Below are positions 32,237 to 41,187 of a stretch of DNA of 43,366 nt, piece by piece. Numbering within the stretch: position 1 is the stretch's first letter; the number at the start of each line of letters is the position of its first letter. The translations under genes were made by a program, and so were the position numbers. The notes beneath the pieces are model-generated. The model ran no database searches and was not told the origin of the DNA. It worked only from the letters and a program-made list of their open reading frames with translations. The DNA lies in NCBI GenBank assembly GCA_004431415.1, contig QPMI01000660.1, forward strand, positions 1 through 43,366, written 5' to 3'. The stretch comes from Cyanophora paradoxa. Taxonomy: Eukaryota > Glaucocystophyceae > Cyanophorales > Cyanophoraceae.

Positions 32237-33146
32237 CACCAAGTATAAGCTTTGGCTCTCCTGCAATCTCAAGCTTCTTGAGCTCTCGATACTGCCGGCT
32301 TTGGCCGCTGTATTTTTTCGTTTCGATCAATCCCTCGCGTCTCAATCGTCTCTGCTGTCGCATTTTCACTTCTTGCGCAGCGAGCTGCTTGTCTGCGACT
32401 TTTTCGATTCGTGTTTGAGGTGCAAGCTTACGCGGTTGACGTATTTCCGATGGTTTAACACGTCTAGAAATTTCCACACCCTGTTTCGTAACGAGTCGAA
32501 CACGGTTCTTGTCTGCGCCAGCAACTATGTACGTCTCCTTGCTTGACTTTGTGGTTCCCTTCGCAAAAACGCTTGGCTTCGGCTCCAGGACTTGCACTTC
32601 GGTCCCTGTGCGCGGTATGTTCGAATTGTCTCGTTCAATATCGTTCTGTCGCTGTCTAACATGATGCAGCTGCTCGGCTACCTGTGTATTTTCACGCATC
32701 CACGTTGGTGATCGATCTCCACCAAATGCATTGTGTGCTGTTTCATTGTACGCCTTCAAAATCGCAGGCAAGCGTGAGAGGAAATGCGGGGAGCCGCGTG
32801 CCTCTGTGTCGGCCTGGATCAATGCTCGCAATGTCCTAGCGAACCTGTCGATAATTCCAAGTTTGTTACCTTTAGAAATGTGGTCATCTTTGGCAACATC
32901 AGTGTGCATTTTCAACGAGTTCTCTTCAGCCATTGCCCGAATTGCTGCTGTGTTGAAGCCGTTGTCTCCTGAAAAGCCCCATATTCCAGGTAGCTGCTCG
33001 ATCATTTTTGGAAGCTGCTTAAAAGTCTCGAGCTTACGGACCACAGCGAAACGGGTTGCAATCTCGACCGCTGCGAACAGGCGAAATCTCCCAATGAACA
33101 GCACGTCAATTTGCCACGCACCCGGTGGCGCAGTAATCTGGTACAT
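32220..33146 (-). CDS. Retroviral-type (rve) integrase, compact
   Basis: 308 residues. RNase-H-fold core: first acidic residue in AWQIDVLFIGRF, then FAAVEIATRFAVVRKL, the second in GFSGDNGFNTAAIRAM, and the third region KGNKLGIIDRFARTLRALI, where Asp or the neighbouring residues take the place usually held by Glu. A C-terminal part (EVQVLEPKPSVFAKG, TYIVAGADKNRVRLV) resembles the SH3-like DNA-binding domain, followed by a basic tail. The protein begins only 13 residues before the first Asp, so there is no N-terminal HHCC zinc domain. It starts 9 bp after the polymerase stop, so the two form an operon-like pair. The role is insertion of the viral genome into host DNA. Confidence 0.88.
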   Translation of the reverse strand: MYQITAPPGAWQIDVLFIGRFRLFAAVEIATRFAVVRKLETFKQLPKMIEQLPGIWGFSGDNGFNTAAIRAMAEENSLKMHTDVAKDDHISKGNKLGIIDRFARTLRALIQADTEARGSPHFLSRLPAILKAYNETAHNAFGGDRSPTWMRENTQVAEQLHHVRQRQNDIERDNSNIPRTGTEVQVLEPKPSVFAKGTTKSSKETYIVAGADKNRVRLVTKQGVEISRRVKPSEIRQPRKLAPQTRIEKVADKQLAAQEVKMRQQRRLRREGLIETKKYSGQSRQYRELKKLEIAGEPKLILGAKQRL

Positions 33147-33155
33147 CTTTGTAAA

Positions 33156-35207
33156 TCAGGCGCGATTTTTATAATGTCCAATCGCTAGGGTGTTGATCCC
33201 GTCAGTCTCGAGGAAGCGTTTGGTATCAAGGGGATGGAGAGCCTGACGCGAGGTTCGTTGTAAATAAATCTCATGTCGTTTCGAGCGGAAACCGAGAATT
33301 CCTTTGATGTCATACGATTGCTTTTCTCCCTCTTTAGGACAGACGCACCGGAGGAATACATCCCGTGTGAGTCTGTTGTAGTACGTTTTTTGAATACCCT
33401 TGCATACCTGTTTATCCGTTGAATCTTCACGTGAATAATAGTAAGATTTCGGCCGGTTAGCGATCCACTCTGTCATTTGCATACCATGTAGCTCATCTTT
33501 GAATAGTCCAGGAGTTTTGCTCATTAATCTTAGAGCATTTATTTCTCCATTGCTTAAACCTGCAAATAGCCTGTGTCCTCTCGGATATTCACTCACATCA
33601 AGCTCGTATCTGATCGATCGTAAATCCACATAGATATCCTTGGTTTTTACTTCAATAATAAGGCTGTCCGTATCAGTTCCAAGTAGCTTTAACCGCTGAC
33701 CCCAAAGCGGCTTGAGCATCTGGTAGTAAAAGCGGTACATGTGCAGTTTTGATAATTCGAGGATAACAAATCCGCAGTATATAGGTTTATTAAGATTATA
33801 CTCACTTTTACGCTTGGAAACAAATACGAGATTCTCTTCATATTTAACTACCTGTTTTAAACGATTAGGCTCACTGTTTATCTTTGCCAAACGATCACCA
33901 GATGTAACAAGCTCAGAGAAACAGTGTTTTCTCACGTTCTCCATCGTCTTTCCGAATACACTGTTATTCATTAACTTGAAGAGATCCTGTTTGTATTTGT
34001 GATCAGCACGCTTGCGTTCACTTGTATTTAGATCGATGAAATCGTTCAGCCATGCACTTTGTTCGTACGATAAAACTCGATGGATGTTGGTTACTATCAT
34101 TCCCAGTGTTGTATAAAGCTTAAGCAAACGCCCATCAACAACATAATTCTTCTTTGGCAACAGGTTTGGAACCAATTTTGGGGTTCGTTCGACTGAAGTA
34201 AGCTTTTCTTTGTTAATCATATCCTGCTGTTGCTTCGATAGATGATCCATGGACACGCACATTCGTTCAGGAGCCAGTGGATAATCTGAGAACTCATCGT
34301 GGAGATGGTCAGACATGTACATATCAACTTCGAGAGCATAGCCACGAGGACCATCAGCGTCAAGGTTTCCAACGAACTGCATAGCATCAACATCTTGATC
34401 GAGTTTTTCCCAGCGGAAACCTCCAGTGGGGAGTTTCTGTTTCATAGCAACGCCATACAGATTATTCGCATCAAGGTACATCAGCCATGATTCATTGCCT
34501 GTTTTTTCGTAATTTTGCACACATTCAATCTGGGTTGTTGATTCATCAGCATGCGTATATTTTCCAAATTTCTTTAAAATTGCCGCTGCTTTTGCCGCTT
34601 TCTTTTTATTCTTTGCAATCACTCTTGAACTCATGTATTTTACGTGTTTCAGGAACTCGTTATTAGCTTTAGCATATCTCTTTGATATCATACTGATACC
34701 TCCCCTGATTCCTGATTCTATAAATCTGTACATATCCTGCTGTCCCTCGTGAAAGAGCTCAAGCTTAACGCCTGTGCGTTTAAGAGCAGCCTGCCAAGCG
34801 AATCCTGGGGATGACATGAAATAGCTTGGATCTAAGCTATACGTTTCAATACATGTATCGCGATAGTTTTCGAACACGTCTGCTAGTAACGTGATATCTG
34901 TCATCATATACTCCATTGTATAGTCTGATATCGTTCTGCAGCCGAGCTCTCGCCAAACATCCTTGGCATGCGCGTATTCATCTTTCGAGCATTTCTTCTG
35001 TTTAAGTTGATTTTTGAAATAACAACGTGCAGGTAGTTCAATCTCTTGTAAACGTTGCCAGCTTGATATATAGCTATATGGATATATTCCCTTGCTTGTC
35101 ATCAACTCGAATCTAGTATCATCCGGATACATTGTGCGTGTGATCTTCTTCTTTTCCGCGGGAACCGCTTTCGCTAGATCATCCAAACTAGCATTCAAAT
35201 GTTGCAT
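33156..35207 (-). CDS. Protein-primed family B DNA polymerase (pPolB), N-terminally truncated
   Basis: 683 residues from the first ATG (35207). Seen in order: exo III region YMMTDITLLADVFENYR (about 100-116), motif A WLMYLDANNLYGVAM (about 241-255), motif B KLMNNSVFGKTMEN (411-424) and motif C LLGTDTDSLI (508-517). These match Polinton-type pPolB, which replicates linear genomes from a terminal protein. The ATG is not the natural start: the same frame stays open upstream, and residues just before it (FQNSEKISQFKYG, YVLRDS) are conserved-looking polymerase sequence. This similarity stops at 35283, where a 28-bp inverted repeat begins; the exonuclease I and II motifs and any N-terminal domains are missing. 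The gene is probably inactive for proofreading, or is a broken copy. Confidence 0.9.
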   Translation of the reverse strand: MQHLNASLDDLAKAVPAEKKKITRTMYPDDTRFELMTSKGIYPYSYISSWQRLQEIELPARCYFKNQLKQKKCSKDEYAHAKDVWRELGCRTISDYTMEYMMTDITLLADVFENYRDTCIETYSLDPSYFMSSPGFAWQAALKRTGVKLELFHEGQQDMYRFIESGIRGGISMISKRYAKANNEFLKHVKYMSSRVIAKNKKKAAKAAAILKKFGKYTHADESTTQIECVQNYEKTGNESWLMYLDANNLYGVAMKQKLPTGGFRWEKLDQDVDAMQFVGNLDADGPRGYALEVDMYMSDHLHDEFSDYPLAPERMCVSMDHLSKQQQDMINKEKLTSVERTPKLVPNLLPKKNYVVDGRLLKLYTTLGMIVTNIHRVLSYEQSAWLNDFIDLNTSERKRADHKYKQDLFKLMNNSVFGKTMENVRKHCFSELVTSGDRLAKINSEPNRLKQVVKYEENLVFVSKRKSEYNLNKPIYCGFVILELSKLHMYRFYYQMLKPLWGQRLKLLGTDTDSLIIEVKTKDIYVDLRSIRYELDVSEYPRGHRLFAGLSNGEINALRLMSKTPGLFKDELHGMQMTEWIANRPKSYYYSREDSTDKQVCKGIQKTYYNRLTRDVFLRCVCPKEGEKQSYDIKGILGFRSKRHEIYLQRTSRQALHPLDTKRFLETDGINTLAIGHYKNRA

Positions 35208-35283
35208 CGAATCCCGAAGTACATAAATTCCGTACTTAAACTGTGATATCTTCTCGCTATTCTGAAAGGTCTGATCAAATTTG

Positions 35284-35566
35284 ACACATAGTAAAATGCG
35301 GAGTTTTAACCCTCGGCTTAATCTTAATTGATTTTGTTGATATATCTCGTATATTCTATTTCAATCATCGATAATCTGTGTATATCTTATCGAATATTCA
35401 TTTATTTCGATTATTTTGTATTCTTTTCGATATTTTATCGTAAATTTCTCTTATTTTCCGATTAGTCTTACTGAGTTAATCGATAATCTGTATATATTTC
35501 CGAATAATATAACTGAATCTCAATTAGATCTTGCCTCTGGTTAAAACTCCGCATTTTACTATGTGT
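35284..35566. repeat. 283-bp AT-rich unit bounded by a perfect 28-bp inverted repeat
   Basis: The left arm 35284-35311 (acacatagtaaaatgcgg...) and right arm 35539-35566 are exact reverse complements over 28 bp. The 227-bp centre is very AT-rich and contains the 13-mer atcgataatctgt twice (near 35368 and 35478). It resembles a MITE-like element or a replication/recombination structure. No obvious target-site duplication flanks it. The left arm abuts the last recognisable polymerase codon. Confidence 0.85.
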
Positions 35567-35827
35567 GATTGGTCTGTTTGTTAATTGATTTAATCGATAT
35601 TATATTCATGTACTTTCTCGATTAAATTTAATTAAATTTAATTCATTTAATCGGAAATATATCGCTAAACTCGATTAAGATCCATAAATGATTCATTTGT
35701 TAAATAAAACAAATCGATCTCTTATTGAATCCAATCGTAATTATACATGAAACTTATATGTTTTTATCATGTTTTAATGATTCTAAGGGGGGACCCTTAG
35801 GATTTTTGAAATAATTGGGTGTGACAG

Positions 35828-35919
35828 GTGTGACAGGTGTGACAGGTCCATCCCAAGGAAAGTCCTAGTGAGAAATTGATTTTGAAATCCACGGGATAGA
35901 CCTGTCACACCTGTCACAC
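35828..35919. repeat. Inverted repeat of TGTGACAGG iterons
   Basis: Three tandem copies of tgtgacagg run through 35819-35846. The segment 35828-35854 is the reverse complement of 35893-35919 over 27 bp with one mismatch, giving a stem with a loop of about 38 nt. Iterons plus dyad symmetry resemble an origin or a protein-binding site. Confidence 0.8.
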
Positions 35920-36328
35920 AAACCATATTCAGTAAGGACCTCATATATTGGTAAAATCTCAGTGTTAGTTGGTGTAGTTGATTCAAAAATGCATTTATAC
36001 TCTGATTCATTGTTATTTCCTGTGAAATTTGAGTCAACTCAACCCACTTAGTCAACCCTTGCATTGAATTCGTAACAAAATCCATATACTTTTACTACTT
36101 TTACGATTAATATGAGTCAACCTTGAGTCCACTTAAATATAAATATTATATAATAGGGGGAATCAAGGGGAGATGCTGAGTGTTATTGTAAGGAAATCGA
36201 ATAGTATTCGAAATACTTGACATTGCTTAATGTAGGGTGCATTCATATTTCGGCTACATCATACAGTAGAATTCTATTGTAACAAAAGCTACTGTAGAAA
36301 GAAAATCATTGTAGAAAGCTATTGTAGG

Positions 36329-36349
36329 AAAGGATATATTATATCCTTT
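36329..36349. terminator. 21-bp palindrome downstream of the speD-like gene
   Basis: aaaggatata-t-tatatccttt is a perfect dyad about 60 bp beyond the speD stop, in its direction of transcription. Hairpins at gene ends act as transcript 3'-end signals in mimivirus-like viruses; the same role here is inference. Confidence 0.45.
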
Positions 36350-36409
36350 TTTAACGATTGCCATTGTAATAAAAAGGTAAATTACCCTGTTTATCATTAT
36401 AGAAACCCA

Positions 36410-36808
36410 TCAAAACGGGAATCTATCATGTTTATGTCTCTCAGTCTTCTCAAATGTTAAGAAATTCATTGTTTTATCGATCTCATCTGCAACTGCTTGT
36501 GTTTTATGCTGAGCTTCTTTACCACAACTGAATATATCAATTGCTAACATGCCTTCATTGGAATAACAATGAGCTGTGCAATGGCTTTCATCTAATAGCA
36601 GAACCAATGCAAAACCAGGAGGTGATAGTTTGCCATCAAATATCTCACAATGCTTATGAACAATCCTAATACCTTGTCTCAATACTGCTTGTTCAAGGGT
36701 TCCCATAATCCAATTACCTAGGAAGCTACATGCTCATAACCTGTTGCTATAGCTGATTTAGCCTTGTAATCAAGCATAACATGAAAGCCTCTGTATTTAG
36801 TCTCCATT
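36410..36808 (-). CDS. speD: S-adenosylmethionine decarboxylase, prokaryotic SpeD type
   Basis: Pyruvoyl enzyme that makes decarboxylated AdoMet for spermidine synthesis. The full frame from ATG 36808 is 132 residues, the usual SpeD length; a later ATG at 36706 would lose the conserved first strand (RGFHVMLDYKA). The self-cleavage site is LLLDESHCTAHCY, with Glu74-Ser75; Ser75 would become the pyruvoyl group. His80 and Cys95 (IDIFSCG) sit 5 and 20 residues after Ser75, the spacing known for bacterial SpeD. PPGFALVLL precedes the site as in the family. The frame is intact although its neighbours are broken. It is unlike the larger eukaryotic AdoMetDC, which supports a viral or bacterial source. 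Confidence 0.9.
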
Positions 36809-36826
36809 AAGAATACCTTAGAAAAT

Positions 36827-37100
36827 TAACTAGTCAACCTAATGCAAATATCCCTATACTCTACTCTGATTGATGAAGTAGCTCTTTTCCTGTGTGCTTG
36901 ACTCTTTCTTTTGTTACAGTCCCTGCAACCTGATCCCTTCACATGATTAAAGGATAGGTAAGGATCACCTTATTACACTGCAAACATCTCACAGATACTT
37001 TCTCTTGAGCTTTGATGTAATGTGTCTCACTGTAATCGAATTTATCTTTACCATGAACTGTCATAGCAGCATCAATAAACTTTTTTGTTTTACTATCCAT
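36827..37100 (-). pseudogene. Small zinc-ribbon protein of the DUF723 type, frameshifted
   Basis: From ATG 37100: FIDAAMTVHGKDKFDYSETH, then VSVRCLQCNKV, typical of the DUF723-like repeat found in phages and large DNA viruses (F..A...HG...YDYS...Y.......C..C). The frame hits a stop at 36939-36941, but the next frame continues with the expected NHVKGSGCRDC block to 36827. One single-base shift near 36950 therefore separates the two cysteine pairs of a probable zinc ribbon. Confidence 0.65.
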
Positions 37101-37122
37101 ACTCTATATATAACCAATATTC

Positions 37123-37950
37123 TTATGGAGCAGTATCCTGTCCAAAAATGGGGAAATATCGATTTGTGCCATAATACTCAGCATAGGTATTCTGCCTTGC
37201 AATAAAATCGGTTCTCTCTGCAAACATCACACACTTGTAGATACCAAACTTGGTGGCTCTCACTAAGAACTGATAGTCTTCCAAACCGAAATTGACTCCA
37301 TGATAAGCAATTCCGAAATTATCATATGGGGTGATCACTACTGCAAAGTTGGGAGTTCCACCTTCAACTTGGCATACAGCATAAACATCTGGTGGGATAT
37401 CCACAACAACCTTGTAGTGATCACCAATCTCAACAAGAGAGTCTACTACTGCTGTTTGTTCATTCACAACAATGGGGAATATCTTGATTATATAGGGGCA
37501 TTCATGCTGGGGACATAGGTTCGAATTCTTGTGTTGGGATCAATGGGATTGGGTTGATCATTCACAAATAAAGGCGCTCCAACAGCCCACCAACCCTAAG
37601 ACCATACCAATATAAGCTCCCCCGATTTGCAGTTAATAGCTCCCGACCTAGATTCAAAAGAATAAGTAGACAGAGGATCTCCATAGCTATCTGGGTCTCC
37701 ATAATGAGCAGAAAAGTTTGCATTTGTGACAAGTAGCTTAGTTGTCTTAACTATTCCATTATTTTTATCACATCTGAGTTCCTGTAATCTCAGCTTGTGG
37801 GTGGAACCAAATGTATTCATTGTAGGTTGGACCTCTGTGGATTGGAGACCCTCAACTCATCAAAAGTAGCATGCTGCAGAACATGGTTTGCTGGTGCAGC
37901 TAATGAAAGCTGAGGTGTAATAATTCGTTCAAGTGGGGGTTGCTCAGCCA
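37123..37950 (-). pseudogene. Fibre-associated structural protein, copy 1, frameshifted
   Basis: Starts at ATG 37950 (MAEQPPLERIITPQLS) and continues in several frames. LRCDKNNGIVKTTKLLVTNA (37596-37820) is followed after a shift by GAYIGMVLGLVG and NDQPNPIDPNTRIRTYVPS, and after another shift by the 114-residue intact end 37123-37467 (VVDIPPDVYAVCQVEGG, VFAERTDF is not conserved). The LRxDKNxGxVKTTxLLVTNANF block recurs in copy 2 at 38343-38810, so the two are paralogues. At least three single-base shifts are needed to read it through. Function is not known; by context it is a virion surface or fibre-linked protein. Confidence 0.6.
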
Positions 37951-37974
37951 TTTTACATTAAAGGGATATATCTT

Positions 37975-38810
37975 TTATGGGGTTGGGTCATCAATTACAT
38001 CTGGCTCCATGTAAAACCCTGTAACTGAAAGAGTATCAGGAGTTACACCTCTAAGAGCTGATACAGCGGCTATATCTGTTCTCAAACCGATAAGAGTTAT
38101 AGTATATAACCCAATATCTGTAACAAACAAGTCAAAGGTGAAATTATTATTATAAACACAGTAGCCATAACCGAAATGATTGTATCCTGAACATTGAAAT
38201 AGTATTTATGACCTACTTGATTGTTGTTGGCTCTACAAGGGAAAGCATTGCAGATGGAATCGCAAGACCTCTCAGTACTCTTTTGGTTCCTTCAATTAAT
38301 TCGAGTTTTCAAGAGTAACAGTATATCCAATGTAAAATTGAATTAATGGCTGCTGTGCAACAGGAGTATATAATCGAATTCGTTGGGGGTCTTCAACATT
38401 CTGTTCAAGAGTATCTGGACATCATTATACGAAATTGAGGATGAAAGCTGACCTGAAACTCTGCAACCTCCACCAATAAAAGCTCCTCCTGATCTCACAG
38501 TAACAGCAGCAGAATTCTTATCGAAATCAAGGGCTTTCAGATCAACACTGTAAGCATCTGGACCTCCATTAGTAGGTTGGAAGAAGTTTGCATTTGTGAC
38601 AAGAAGTCGAGTTGTTTTCACCACACCTGAATTCTTATCAGCTCTCAGCTCTTTAACTCGAATAATCGAATTTTTATCAAAGGAGTTACCATTGGAGTTG
38701 GGTCTCTCTGTGGATTCTAAACCACGAACCTCATCATTTACTTCATGCTGGCGAAAATGCATTGCAGGGGATCCAAGGGAATATATAGGCAGTTGAACTC
38801 GATTATTCAC
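37975..38810 (-). pseudogene. Fibre-associated structural protein, copy 2, frameshifted
   Basis: The first 155 codons (38810 to 38343) are open: NNRVQLPIYSLGSPAMHF, RVKELRADKNSGVVKTTRLL, VTNANFF and VTVRSGGAFIGGG. Similarity to copy 1 covers the DKN...VTNANF and SGGA[FY]IG blocks. Beyond 38343 the coding pattern goes on in other frames (FYIGYTVTLENS, then DIGLYTITLIGLRTDIAAVS, GVTPDTLSVTGFY) to a stop at 37975-37977. It is therefore a broken gene of about 280 codons. Confidence 0.6.
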
Positions 38811-38868
38811 CCATTGCTTCTTTTACTAAGAAGGAAAAGAAAAATAAACTGCAATCAAGCCAAAGTGA

Positions 38869-39155
38869 TTAATTCGATCCAGGGATTGGTAACAGTTGAA
38901 GAACTTGCAGGTTGGATGTCATTGCTTTGATGTTGTTATCACATTCAGTGTATTTAGCAACAGGGTCACCATATGCAGATTTGGCAAGGACATTAACAAG
39001 AGGTTTTTATACTCATTTACAACTGGTGAGAGCTTGTTAGTTTGCTGAATCGTTTTTTCAACTGTTTGTAATGCGTTTACAAGGGTGATTGTGTCAAAAG
39101 AAAGCGCAACAGGCTCAGTTGAATAGGTGGTTCCACCAAGAGGATAGGTCGCCAT
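38869..39155 (-). pseudogene. Small unknown protein downstream of the S74 fibre gene, frameshifted
   Basis: Starts MATYPLGGTTYSTEP at 39155, directly after the stop of the S74 fibre gene. After NEYKNLL near 38995 the plausible sequence continues one frame over (VNVLAKSAYGDPVAKYTE) to a stop at 38869-38871, giving about 95 residues. A heptad-like TLVNALQTVEKTIQQTNKL suggests a coiled coil. No family recognised. Confidence 0.5.
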
Positions 39156-39158
39156 TTA

Positions 39159-41171
39159 TTATACTTTGACATTTTTAATTTGGTCTATTTGATCCTGTTG
39201 ATCTTTGCATTTTGGGACAACTCCTTCACAGCTTCAATGAGAACTGGAATTAAACCTGTGTATTCAAGAGATAGGTAGCCATCGTCTTTTTAACATTAAC
39301 TACTCTGGTATTACCTTTTCTACATCTTGCGCAATTAAACCTAATTTCGTTCCATCTTTTTCGCTTCCAATTCGTTTAAAACTCACTCCTTCTATTTTTC
39401 GATTGCTGAAAGAGCGCCGGATATCTTTTTAATGTCGGTTTTGTATCTTATGTCACTTCTTGTGTTAAATAACCTCAATCCACATCCATCCTCATGATAC
39501 ATGTAACAAATATCAGTATCTTGTTCATTTCGGAATACAAGGGGAATATCTCCCCTCCTTTCAAATATGTAGAAGTTTGGTTACCGATGGATACGATTAT
39601 ATCCATCACTGGAATTAAACAAGTCCCACAGTTCCTGTTAAGATATTTGGTTTACTATAAACGTTATTCCAATGAATATAGCCGGTGTGACACCATAGCT
39701 ATGCCAACCATATTTTCATGTAACTTATACCCATAATGTGAACTCTTCCAATCTTTGGTCTAATTCGAATTGTGAGAAATCGATTACCAAGATGTATCGG
39801 ACATTATTTAAACCACTGTGGTTACCATCAGGCGATGTGGCGTATGGTTGATAACTATTCACTGATGTAATAAAACTTCATTCCCTTGTCTATTAACTCC
39901 CCAAATTTCAAAACTCGTGAGCTTACCCAAGGTAAATAAGTTAAAAATGCTGTTCCTGTCAGGTATCCATCGGGTATATCGAAGTCATCCAAGCGGTAGA
40001 AAGTTTGGTCATCATATTGATCATTATAGACATATGAACATAATTATAATATGGATCCCATGATGTCCCCCAGTGATAGCTCCAACCCTGAGAACATCTA
40101 TTAAACTCAATTGCTCCTACTGTTTTATCTGCTGTGTGAAACTTTGGGACATCATTACGTTTATTTGGAGTTTGGTAGTAGCATTAATAGTGGGTGCTGT
40201 AATAGTGTTATTCACCCAAAAGTTACCATTACCATATGATTTTAAGATTGCTGCATCCGCTGAGTTTCTAAATTCGACAGATACACATCGCCATTTTCAT
40301 AGCCTCGAATATATGTAGTTTGACCATTTCCAACCAAATTCGCTCGACTGCATCTACTGATTTTAACATGCATTTGTTGCCCATGTTGCGTTTGTGGAAG
40401 GTCTGCGGCTGAGTAAAAATGATGGTTACTAATATATTATCCAGAGATCATCCCAACCTCATTATCTGTTGCCCTCTGTCTACTCCACCCAAAACACCTG
40501 TAAGATGGATTCTACCTTTTCGACCTTGAACATATATTTTTGTGTAAAACTCACAGTTAATAGAGATGAAAAGTATACTGGATTGTGTTCCATCATGTAC
40601 TGATGCTTGAATACCTTGATAAACATTTAAACGCCGAAGGAAATGTTGATTACCATTAGCTGTTTGACCATAGATGTCAAAATATCTACAATTAGACACA
40701 CATGGTTTGAATATAAAACGTTTTCATTCCTGTGGGGACATTCCACCTCATCCAACAAGCGCTACAATCTTCATCATTTTGTGGTGTTGTATAACATCCT
40801 GTTTGTCCGGTTCTTGGTGTCCATCCTAAGTTCCAATTATTTGCGCTTCTATCTGTCGAAACCACATCTAATTGGTCGAAATCGTAACCTTTTGGTATTG
40901 TGGTTCCACCAATTTGTAAAGTGGTAGCATTCACAGTTCCTGTTACAGTTCCACCTGTTAGAGGTAAATAATTCCCAAGAGCTGCTGTTAATTCGGTATC
41001 TGTTACAACATCTGTAAGAGCTAATTGTAATTCTGTATTTGTTACATAATCTTTGTTTTCTAAATAATCATCTGTAACAACACCAGAGAGGGTCTCATTG
41101 TGTAAGTTTTTTGCTGCCATCCTCTGATTGACTTCTAAGGCTCCTCCTGCTAATGTTTTAATCCAGGACAT
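39159..41171 (-). pseudogene. Fibre protein with C-terminal peptidase-S74-type intramolecular chaperone, frameshifted
   Basis: Starts at ATG 41171 (MSWIKTLAGGALEVNQR); an in-frame ATG at 41216 would overlap the previous gene. The first part has the short-repeat pattern of phage fibre necks (VVTDTELTAALGNYLPLTGG, TVTGTVNATTLQIGG). After a shift near 40705 it continues as YFDIYGQTANGNQHFLRRL and IYVQGRKGRIHLTG. Further broken pieces (LKSYGNGNFWVNNTITAPT) run to about 39450. The end (39420-39160) reads FKRIGSEKDGTKLGLIAQDV, then GYLSLEYTGLIPVLIEAVKE, the endosialidase-type chaperone (S74) that trimerises a fibre and cleaves itself off. At least four single-base shifts interrupt it. Confidence 0.65.
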
Positions 41172-41187
41172 TTCGCATTTCCCATAG

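Larger units (their letters stand above)
35567..36409. other. AT-rich non-coding region
   Basis: About 840 bp, the most AT-rich part of the window, full of stop codons, with short ttaatcga/aattaaattt repeats in 35575-35700. It holds the TGTGACAGG inverted repeat and a palindrome described separately, and a hairpin-capable ctaaggggggacccttag at about 35783-35800. No convincing gene; the 100-residue minus frame at 35783-36085 is derived from the repeats. Confidence 0.6.

Noticed and set aside
32731-33174. 147-codon plus-strand gene opposite the integrase
   Set aside because: Antisense to a well-supported integrase; no motif.
32220-35207. LTR retrotransposon (integrase next to a polymerase)
   Set aside because: The polymerase has family B motifs (DANNLYG, GTDTDSL), not reverse transcriptase motifs, and capsid and packaging genes are adjacent.
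35783-36085. 100-codon minus-strand gene
   Set aside because: Its distinctive part (LSHLSHLSH, VTGVTG) is translation of the TGTGACAGG repeats; no family resemblance elsewhere.
36410-36706. 98-residue SpeD lacking its N-terminus
   Set aside because: The frame is open further upstream to ATG 36808 and supplies the conserved first strand, so the gene is full length.
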